This document shows, piece by piece, positions 1 through 5,046 of a stretch of DNA of 8,025 bases. Position numbers and translations under genes: made by a program. Within the stretch, counting starts at the first letter, position 1. Every line of letters starts with the position of its first letter. The notes below the pieces were generated by a model. That model worked only from the letters and a program-made list of their open reading frames with translations. It did not search any database and was not told the origin of the DNA. This DNA comes from Campylobacterales bacterium (GTDB lineage Bacteria; Campylobacterota; Campylobacteria; Campylobacterales; Arcobacteraceae), in assembly GCA_019752775.1 (NCBI GenBank), contig JAIELU010000244.1, forward strand, positions 1-8,025, written 5' to 3'.

Positions 1-113
1 CAGAGCTAACCTTCTACCAGATTCTTCTGCAGGCAAGTCACGTTCTTTAGTAGCTTTTATTTTTAGTAGTGATATTTTATTTAAATCAGCAGTTAGTTTT
101 TTATTTGTAGGAG
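1..113. other. Left edge: unresolved remnant of a neighbouring locus
   Basis: No gene can be assigned here. Plus frame 2 is open from the edge to a TAA at 161-163, but that would run through the hairpin at 114-134. Plus frame 3 is open only to a TAG at 48-50, and plus frame 1 stops at 7-9. On the minus strand a frame is open from 138 to the edge. Its composition is protein-like (it contains KATKERDLPAEESGRRLAL), but it has no ATG and only a TTG at 36-34 as a possible start. Since a plus-strand terminator follows at 114-140, the simplest reading is that a plus-strand gene ends at position 9 or 50. The higher GC of the first 50 bases fits coding sequence, but the strand is undecided. Confidence 0.3.
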
Positions 114-140
114 CATCTTTTATAGTAAAAGATGTTTTTT
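114..140 (+). terminator. Rho-independent-type terminator before the DUF59 gene
   Basis: A perfect 9-bp stem (CATCTTTTA at 114-122, TAAAAGATG at 126-134) with a TAG loop is followed directly by six T (135-140). On the plus strand this is the standard intrinsic terminator layout. On the minus strand no T run follows, so it should act only on plus-strand transcripts. The stem is AT-rich and therefore weak. It implies that a plus-strand unit ends just to its left and that the DUF59 gene at 168 has its own nearby promoter or relies on read-through. Confidence 0.6.
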
Positions 141-167
141 ATATCATAAATTTTAAAGGATAATTTT

Positions 168-467
168 ATGTACACAAAAGAAGAGATTTTTAAAGCAGTT
201 TCAACTGTAAATGACCCAGAAGTTGGCTTTAATCTAGTAGAAATGGGTCTTATTTATGATGGTGTTTGTGATGAAAAAATGAATGTAATTGTGACAATGA
301 CTTTAAGTACAAAAGCTTGTCCTTTACATCAAATGATTTTACAATGGGTTGAAGAAGCAGTTTTAAGAGAGCTTGAAAAAGTTGAACATGTTGAGATTGA
401 TTTAGTTTGGGAACCAGTTTGGAATATTTCAATGGCGACAGATGAAGTAAAACAAAAACTTTCTTAA
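168..467 (+). CDS. MIP18/DUF59 family iron-sulphur cluster assembly protein (SufT/PaaD-like)
   Basis: This 99-residue cytoplasmic protein consists of a single MIP18 (DUF59) domain. Visible family marks are the N-terminal DPEVGFNLVEMGLIYD stretch (residues 16-31), the conserved T-x-x-x-C-P type motif around C51-P52, and the C-terminal W81-E-P-V-W85 followed by M89 and K95. Family members such as SufT, the PaaD N-domain and eukaryotic CIA2 help mature or deliver Fe-S clusters, and C51 corresponds to the conserved reactive cysteine. The ATG is preceded by AAAGGA (155-160) with a 7-nt gap, which supports this start. The gene converges on the nap operon, from which an inverted repeat separates it. 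A role in supplying the Fe-S-rich Nap proteins is possible but only inferred; a general housekeeping role is equally likely. The specific family member cannot be named from sequence alone. Confidence 0.9.
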   Translation: MYTKEEIFKAVSTVNDPEVGFNLVEMGLIYDGVCDEKMNVIVTMTLSTKACPLHQMILQWVEEAVLRELEKVEHVEIDLVWEPVWNISMATDEVKQKLS

Positions 468-472
468 ATAAA

Positions 473-501
473 TATAGTTAGATTAATTTAATCTAACTAT
501 A
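473..501. terminator. Perfect inverted repeat between convergent genes (putative bidirectional terminator)
   Basis: TATAGTTAGATTA plus one A (473-486) is the exact reverse complement of 488-501, with a single central T at 487. It is a 14-bp palindromic arm pair sitting 5 nt after the DUF59 stop and overlapping the last codons and TAG stop (493-495) of the convergent PAS gene. The position argues for a shared terminator of both transcripts. The stem is AT-rich and neither side has a long uninterrupted T run (minus side TTATTT), so strength is uncertain. Confidence 0.55.
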
Positions 502-936
502 AATAACTCTTCTTGTAGTTTCATTTGTATCTTTTTTTATTTGGTCATAAAGTAGTTGATATTTAACTTTGTCATTAAAAGAAATAGGCGTTCTAATTGA
601 TTTATATTCTACTAAAGTCCCATCTTTATAAACACCAGAAACTTCAGCATAAACCCAATAAAAGCCTTCATCTTTTCTTTTGTTTTTTACAACTCCACTC
701 CATGAACCTTTTATATCTAAATCTTTCCAAAGTTCTTTGAAAATAGATTTTGGCATATCAGGATGTCTTACAATATTATGAGGTTTTCCTATTAGTTCAT
801 CGGCTGTATAACCTGAAATAAAAGCAAATGTTTCATTTACATAAGTAATATTACCTTTTAAATCTGTTCTTGAAACTATTAGTTCCTCTTTTGGAACAAT
901 AGTTTCACATAAAAAATTTCCCGATAAAAATTCCAT
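493..936 (-). CDS. Stand-alone PAS domain protein, Aer/CetB-like (putative FAD redox sensor)
   Basis: Translated from the ATG at 936 this is a 147-residue soluble protein made almost entirely of one PAS domain (about residues 20-118). It closely resembles the PAS domain of the E. coli aerotaxis receptor Aer: N-x-T-F-x-x-x-S-G-Y (34-43), G-x-P-H-N-x-V-R-H-P-D-M-P (50-62), W-S-G-V-V-K-N (79-85) and Y-W-V (93-95). R57, H58 and D60 match Aer residues implicated in FAD binding. There is no membrane segment, HAMP, kinase, GGDEF or methyl-accepting domain, so it must signal through a partner, as Campylobacter CetB does with CetA. A longer reading would need a TTG start at 969 inside napD. The ATG at 936 has AGGAAG 5 nt upstream and lies one base after the napD stop, so I prefer it. 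It is probably the last gene of the nap operon. The sensory role is inferred. Confidence 0.88.
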   Translation of the reverse strand: MEFLSGNFLCETIVPKEELIVSRTDLKGNITYVNETFAFISGYTADELIGKPHNIVRHPDMPKSIFKELWKDLDIKGSWSGVVKNKRKDEGFYWVYAEVSGVYKDGTLVEYKSIRTPISFNDKVKYQLLYDQIKKDTNETTRRVIYS

Positions 937-947
937 ATTATCTTCCT
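937..947 (-). promoter_or_regulatory. Ribosome binding site of the PAS gene, inside the napD 3' end
   Basis: AGGAAG (947-942) lies 5 nt before the ATG at 936 and within the last codons of napD. The junction reads TAA-T-ATG, so ribosomes ending napD are placed to restart on the PAS gene. This site decides in favour of the ATG at 936 over the upstream TTG at 969. Confidence 0.7.
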
Positions 948-1324
948 GTTTTATCAAATGATTCAGCAAATCCCTCTAAATCTTTTTTTCTTAAATCTCC
1001 ATTATAAACTATATTTGAAGCATCAATTGTTGGGTCATTTAGAACTTTTGGTACAGCATCTGCATTTTCTAATACTTCCATATGAGAACTTAATTCATCT
1101 TCACTATAAGCCATTTGCATATCAGCACTCATAACATAAGGAATTGCTTCAATAACTTTTAGTTTTTTTAGTTCTTCTTGAACTCCATCACCTTCAATTG
1201 TAATAATGATTCTTCCTAACTCATCATGCATATGATAATCACATACATCACAGTTTTTTAAAGATTCAACAACTTCGTTTATATGTTTTGGCAATGTTTT
1301 TACAACGATACTTGAAATATTCAT
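938..1324 (-). CDS. napD: NapD, cytoplasmic chaperone for periplasmic nitrate reductase
   Basis: NapD proteins bind the Tat signal peptide of NapA and hold back export until the molybdenum cofactor is inserted. The N-terminal 75 or so residues show the family pattern: N-I-S-S-I-V-V (2-8), a helix, D-E-L-G-R-I-I-I-T-I-E (34-44) and a second beta-alpha-beta unit ending in I-P-Y-V (61-64). At 128 residues it is longer than E. coli NapD (87); the extra part is a polar C-terminal tail from about residue 85. A C25-x-x-C28 pair followed by H31 and H33 is unusual for such a chaperone. The ATG has AAAGGA upstream with normal spacing. It lies 17 nt after napL and one base before the PAS gene. Its place at the operon end next to napL matches Campylobacterota nap clusters. 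Confidence 0.9.
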   Translation of the reverse strand: MNISSIVVKTLPKHINEVVESLKNCDVCDYHMHDELGRIIITIEGDGVQEELKKLKVIEAIPYVMSADMQMAYSEDELSSHMEVLENADAVPKVLNDPTIDASNIVYNGDLRKKDLEGFAESFDKTGR

Positions 1325-1341
1325 TTTATAATCCTTTTAAT

Positions 1342-2301
1342 TTAATCAATTTTATAATAATTTATCTTTTTATCATCACTTGATACAAAAATTTCATTTT
1401 CATTTATAAATAAAATATTTGTTAAAGTGCTTCTATTTTGTGTTAATTTATATAAATTTTCTTTTGTATTTATATTAAAAACCGTTACATTATTTTCTTC
1501 ATCACTTGCAAATGCTGCTAGTTTTGCGCTTGGACTTAAAGCAACACTATATATTAAAAAAGAAGCTTCTTTATAATATGAGTTTTTTTTGTCTAAAGTA
1601 TAAATCGCACATCTTCTATCTTGTCCTGCTGTGATAATCAAATCTTTTTTAATATCAACTTGGAAAACATTATCAAGATTTAAAGTATCGAATTTTTTTA
1701 TTTGACTTAAATCTTTTGCATTAACCATAGTTAAAATTCCACTTTCATCTGCAACTACAACTTTTGTTTTATCTTCATTTAATTTGAAGTTTGAGAATTT
1801 TGATTGAGATATTTGCGTCTCATTTATAATTTTTTTATTTTTAATATCGTAAATATAAATTTGATTTGAAAGTAGGGCATAAATTATGTGATTTTCATCT
1901 ATAAATTTAGCATAAGCAATAAATAATCTATCTTTATCTTCAATAATTTTATTTAATTTCCCATCTTTATAAATATCAATATTTCTTCCACCATTTTCAC
2001 CTTGAGATAAAATCAGTAAATCATTTTCTAAAATATCAATACTATAAACCCTTGCATCTATGCTTTCATTCATAAAATCTTTGATTTTTGGAACTTTAAT
2101 TGAATCAATTTTTTCTTTTGTTTTTAAATCAAAAATATCAACACTTGAAGCAGTAGTTGCCACATATAAATGTTCATTTTTTAAAACTAAATCAGTTACT
2201 CCACCACTTACGGTTAAAGAATAATTTGGAATTAAATCTTTTGCCCAAGAACTAGATAAATATAAACAAATAGTTAAACATGTAAATATAATTTTTCTCA
2301 T
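1342..2301 (-). CDS. napL: NapL, periplasmic WD40-like beta-propeller protein of the nap cluster
   Basis: The 319-residue protein begins with a Sec-type signal peptide: M-R-K, a hydrophobic stretch to about residue 18, and a likely cut after A20 in S-S-W-A. The rest holds seven spaced blade-like units with the pattern hydrophobic-x-hydrophobic-Y/F-D/N-x-K. They are centred near residues 57 (VDIFDLK), 109 (IDIYKDG), 150 (IYIYDIK), 193 (LTMVNAK), 233 (CAIYTLD), 275 (VTVFNIN) and 316 (INYYKID). Such a count fits a seven-bladed propeller closed by the last strand. NapL is a Campylobacterota-specific nap gene; its exact task is not settled, and mutants in related bacteria are reported to have modest effects. 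It is 10 nt downstream of napF with a strong AAGGAG site, and napD follows. The assignment rests on fold and position rather than on catalytic motifs, which are absent. Confidence 0.85.
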   Translation of the reverse strand: MRKIIFTCLTICLYLSSSWAKDLIPNYSLTVSGGVTDLVLKNEHLYVATTASSVDIFDLKTKEKIDSIKVPKIKDFMNESIDARVYSIDILENDLLILSQGENGGRNIDIYKDGKLNKIIEDKDRLFIAYAKFIDENHIIYALLSNQIYIYDIKNKKIINETQISQSKFSNFKLNEDKTKVVVADESGILTMVNAKDLSQIKKFDTLNLDNVFQVDIKKDLIITAGQDRRCAIYTLDKKNSYYKEASFLIYSVALSPSAKLAAFASDEENNVTVFNINTKENLYKLTQNRSTLTNILFINENEIFVSSDDKKINYYKID

Positions 2302-2311
2302 TTATTCTCCT

Positions 2312-2791
2312 TTATCTCACAATTTTTATGGCATTTGTAGGACATGTTTTTATACAAAATCCACATGAAGTACAAGAGTCATTTATACTTGGTCTAAACA
2401 TACCTAAAAAATCTATTGCATCATCTAAACATGGGTCTTTACAAGAGAAACACATTGTTTTATTCCATGATAAACAAGATAATACATCTATTTCTATTTT
2501 TATATCAATTCTTTTTTTATCTTCAATGCTTAAAACTTCATTGGGACAAGCTTCTGCACATTTATCACAATAAGTACAACCACTTAATGTAAAATCAAGT
2601 TTTGGAGTAAAATCTTCTTGAATAAATATTATATTTTCTTCACAAACTGTAGCACAAATACCTTCACAATCTTTACAGTTTGTAAAGAAAATATCTTCGT
2701 TTTTAAAGTAAGGAGGTCTTATTATTTTCTCTTGTTTTTCATCTTTTTTAAATGATGAAACAAGAGAACTAAACAGTTCTCTTCTTTTCAT
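2312..2791 (-). CDS. napF: NapF, cytoplasmic 4x[4Fe-4S] ferredoxin-type maturation protein
   Basis: The 159-residue protein has sixteen cysteines in four cluster motifs: C39/C42/C46/C50, C72/C75/C78/C82-P, C106/C114/C117/C121 and C140/C143/C146/C150-P. This spacing (CxxCxxxC first, Cx7CxxCxxxC third) is that of NapF, which interacts with cytoplasmic NapA and is thought to help assemble or activate its Fe-S/Mo centres before export. There is an early Arg pair (M-K-R-R-E-L-F) but no hydrophobic region behind it, so export is unlikely. Its ATG shares one base with the napB TAA (TAATG), meaning tight translational coupling, and napL starts 10 nt after its stop. Presence of napF between napB and napL is as in Wolinella; Campylobacter jejuni lacks it there. 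Confidence 0.93.
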   Translation of the reverse strand: MKRRELFSSLVSSFKKDEKQEKIIRPPYFKNEDIFFTNCKDCEGICATVCEENIIFIQEDFTPKLDFTLSGCTYCDKCAEACPNEVLSIEDKKRIDIKIEIDVLSCLSWNKTMCFSCKDPCLDDAIDFLGMFRPSINDSCTSCGFCIKTCPTNAIKIVR

Positions 2792-3396
2792 TATTTTTTA
2801 TTTTTTAGAGTATCTAAATCATCAGTCATAACTTCGTTCCAAGTTGAATGACTTTTCCCATCTTTTCTTGTATAGTTAGATTTAAAAGTATTCTCAACAG
2901 CTAAACTTCCAGTACTTTGAGGTGCATGACAAGCAGTACAATTGAATCTTGCATTTGATATTGTGTCAATTGGTTTTATTGAAGTTTCATTTTTCATATT
3001 ATCAACTTCTTTTACAAAACTACCATCACTTTGAATTGTATTTTTTGGTCTAAAATCAATATAGTGTGATTTTCCAATTGGTGTTGCATTCATAGATGCC
3101 GCAACTGATACATCGTGACAACCAATACACATATTATTATCTGGTGTAATCTCTAACATTCCTTCAACATCATGTGGAATCATAGGAGGAGCATTTTGGT
3201 AAGCTCTTTCTATTTTATATCCACTCATTGGTTGTGAAGTACTATATTTTGTCTCATCAGGAGCAGCTTTGTCTTCTGAATATATGTCAACTTTTCTTAA
3301 ACCTAACGAATCTTCCGTCACTGTTTTTGGTGCACTTGCAGCAAATAATATTGTTGTTGCTACTGTTATTGCTAAAGCTAATTTACCTAACTTCAT
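2791..3396 (-). CDS. napB: NapB, periplasmic dihaem c-type cytochrome subunit of nitrate reductase
   Basis: NapB carries electrons from the quinol dehydrogenase side to NapA. The 201-residue precursor has a Sec signal peptide (K2, K5, then a hydrophobic stretch to about A20, likely cut in A-A-S-A). Two haem attachment sites are visible: C90-I-G-C93-H94 and C153-T-A-C156-H157. H75 in I-P-H and H111 in K-S-H-Y are the probable distal haem ligands, as in other NapB proteins. The Y-x-N-A-P-P-x-I-P-H segment (67-75) is a strong family mark. The start overlaps the napH end by 14 nt, and its AAGGA site lies within napH. Its stop shares a base with the napF start. Haem attachment needs a cytochrome c maturation system, which is not in this window. 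Confidence 0.96.
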   Translation of the reverse strand: MKLGKLALAITVATTILFAASAPKTVTEDSLGLRKVDIYSEDKAAPDETKYSTSQPMSGYKIERAYQNAPPMIPHDVEGMLEITPDNNMCIGCHDVSVAASMNATPIGKSHYIDFRPKNTIQSDGSFVKEVDNMKNETSIKPIDTISNARFNCTACHAPQSTGSLAVENTFKSNYTRKDGKSHSTWNEVMTDDLDTLKNKK

Positions 3397-4216
3397 TTTT
3401 GTTTTCCTTTTTTAAATTTTTTATTGAAAAATTAAGAGCATCATCATCACAAACTTCTACACATCTTCCACAGTTTGTACATTCACCGCTTAACACAGGA
3501 ATAGAAGTTTTTGTAACCATATGTAAAACTTGATTTTCAGGACAAACTTCTTTACATTTCATACAAGCTGTACAATTATCAGCATTGTGATGAACTCTTA
3601 TTAAACTAAATCTTCCAACTAGTGAATAAAATCCACCAAGAGGACAAATATGACCACACCAACCATTTTTTAAAACAAATAAATCGAAAAGAAAGATTAC
3701 AAGTATTGCAGCCCAGCCAAATCCTAATCCAAATATGATTCCTCTATGAACCATAGAAATAGGAGACACTAACTCAAAAGCAGCAACACCCATAAAAAAA
3801 GATATTACAAGACTAATTACGATTACCCAATATCTTATATTTCTTGAAGCTGGTTGTTTTTTTTGGATTTGATTAAATCCAAATTTTCTTCTTAAGTAAT
3901 TTGCTAAATCTGTAATAATATTTACAGGGCAAACCCAAGAACAAAAAGCACGACCTCCAACAATCATATAAAATATAAGAATAAAAAAAGCTCCAAGTAA
4001 AATATCAAATGATATAACCGCACCTGCAAAAAACATTTGTAAAACAGCATAAGGATCACTTAATGGAATAGTTTTTGCTACTAATGAAGAACTTAAATTC
4101 CCCATCAAAATATTTATTCCATATAAGTTTGCAATTACATATAAAACCATAATAGATATTTGAGAGATTCTTCTAGCAATTATGAATCTATATTTTTTGT
4201 AAATATTATTTATCAT
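3383..4216 (-). CDS. napH: NapH, membrane ferredoxin-type subunit of menaquinol dehydrogenase
   Basis: NapH and NapG form the quinol dehydrogenase that replaces NapC in Campylobacterota. The 277-residue protein shows four hydrophobic spans (about 18-38, 64-87, 129-149 and 160-182). Two NapH-type C-x-x-x-C-P motifs follow spans two and four (C92-S-W-V-C96-P and C187-G-H-I-C191-P), and two [4Fe-4S] sites lie in the C-terminal domain (C215/C218/C221/C225-P and C246/C249/C252/C256). In the accepted topology both termini and the clusters face the cytoplasm. The second ferredoxin motif ends in C-D rather than C-P. The start overlaps the napG stop as ATGA (4 nt), and the last codons overlap napB by 14 nt, so the three are translationally linked. 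The tail after residue 265 is Lys/Asn-rich. No NapC-type tetrahaem cytochrome is present in the window, consistent with this route. Confidence 0.95.
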   Translation of the reverse strand: MINNIYKKYRFIIARRISQISIMVLYVIANLYGINILMGNLSSSLVAKTIPLSDPYAVLQMFFAGAVISFDILLGAFFILIFYMIVGGRAFCSWVCPVNIITDLANYLRRKFGFNQIQKKQPASRNIRYWVIVISLVISFFMGVAAFELVSPISMVHRGIIFGLGFGWAAILVIFLFDLFVLKNGWCGHICPLGGFYSLVGRFSLIRVHHNADNCTACMKCKEVCPENQVLHMVTKTSIPVLSGECTNCGRCVEVCDDDALNFSIKNLKKENKNEVR

Positions 4217-5025
4217 TTTAATAAATCCTCCATATCATTGCTATTATTCAAAGAATCAACTGCACTATCTTTACTTATTTTTGTTTTTGTAGTAGTGCTT
4301 GTAGCATTTTCTACTCTTTCTTCATCTTTTTTATCCCAACCTTGTACATAATGATCTCCAACTTTACCCAAAGCTATATTTCTAGGAAGTACAAAAATCG
4401 CTGCTTTTTGTGTAACGCATGCTTTTTCACACAATCCACAACCTGTACACACATCTGTATGAACAATTGGTTTTAAAAAGGCGTGTTTTCCAGTTCTTTC
4501 ATTTTTTGTATATTCAATACTAATAGCATCTCCTAAAAGTGGACATGCTCTATAACAAGCATCACATTGAATACCCCAAAAAGCAATACAAGAACTATCA
4601 TCAATAACAGCCACTCCCATTTGAGCTTTTGTAATGTCTAATTTTTTTTCTTCATTTTGTACTGATTTTATATTTAATGCTCCTGTTGGACAAACAGGAA
4701 CACATGGAATATCAACACACATATAACAAGGAATTTCCCTTGGAATATAAAATGGTGTTCCAAGAGGTTTATTATCTCCTGGTTTTGCTAATCGTAAAGT
4801 ATCAAATGGACAGGCTTCTACACACATCCCACATTTTATACATGTTGCTAAAAAATCATCTTCTTTAAGTGCAGCAGGTGGTCTTAATATTAATGAAGTA
4901 GCTTTTACTTCATTAACGAAAGCACTCCAAGTTAAACCTCCAAGAATTGCTAGACCTGTGGCTCTAGCAATTGTTAGAAAAAATTTTCTTCTTTCAGTTA
5001 TTGGTAGGTTTTTTTCTATTTTCAT
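4213..5025 (-). CDS. napG: NapG, Tat-exported 4x[4Fe-4S] subunit of menaquinol dehydrogenase
   Basis: NapG is a periplasmic-side ferredoxin that relays electrons from NapH toward NapB. The 270-residue precursor has a twin-arginine signal (T-E-R-R-K-F-F, 10-16) and a hydrophobic region to about residue 37. Sixteen cysteines form four cluster sites: C62/C65/C68/C72-P, C100/C103/C108/C112-P, C146/C154/C157/C161-P and C193/C196/C199/C203. E. coli NapG is about 231 residues; the extra length is a charged, Ser/Thr/Lys-rich C-terminal tail from about residue 231. The start has a moderate AAAGAGA site and is 21 nt downstream of napA; the stop overlaps the napH ATG. The napG-napH pairing directly after napA is the usual order in Campylobacterota. 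Confidence 0.95.
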   Translation of the reverse strand: MKIEKNLPITERRKFFLTIARATGLAILGGLTWSAFVNEVKATSLILRPPAALKEDDFLATCIKCGMCVEACPFDTLRLAKPGDNKPLGTPFYIPREIPCYMCVDIPCVPVCPTGALNIKSVQNEEKKLDITKAQMGVAVIDDSSCIAFWGIQCDACYRACPLLGDAISIEYTKNERTGKHAFLKPIVHTDVCTGCGLCEKACVTQKAAIFVLPRNIALGKVGDHYVQGWDKKDEERVENATSTTTKTKISKDSAVDSLNNSNDMEDLLK

Positions 5026-5046
5026 CTTTTATTTCTCTTTAAGCTT

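Noticed and set aside
250..432. Minus-strand frame opposite the DUF59 gene
   Set aside because: The plus-strand reading has clear MIP18 motifs and a ribosome site; the antisense frame has neither.
937..969. Longer PAS protein starting at 969
   Set aside because: The codon at 969 is TTG, lies inside napD and lacks a good ribosome site, while the ATG at 936 has AGGAAG at 5 nt and matches Aer numbering.
2328..2573. Open 81-codon plus-strand frame antisense to napF
   Set aside because: It lies wholly within napF, whose four Fe-S motifs are intact, and has no family marks or ribosome site; it is a shadow of a real gene.
2762..2791. Twin-arginine-like start (M-K-R-R-E-L-F) in NapF
   Set aside because: No hydrophobic region follows the Arg pair, and NapF proteins are known cytoplasmic partners of NapA, so a Tat signal is not supported.
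3228..3533. Open 101-codon plus-strand frame across napB/napH
   Set aside because: It is rich in Leu runs produced by reading antisense AT-rich sequence and crosses the overlap of two well-supported genes.
4160..4351. Plus-strand frame across the napG/napH junction
   Set aside because: Antisense shadow; the minus-strand genes here are continuous and overlap by ATGA.
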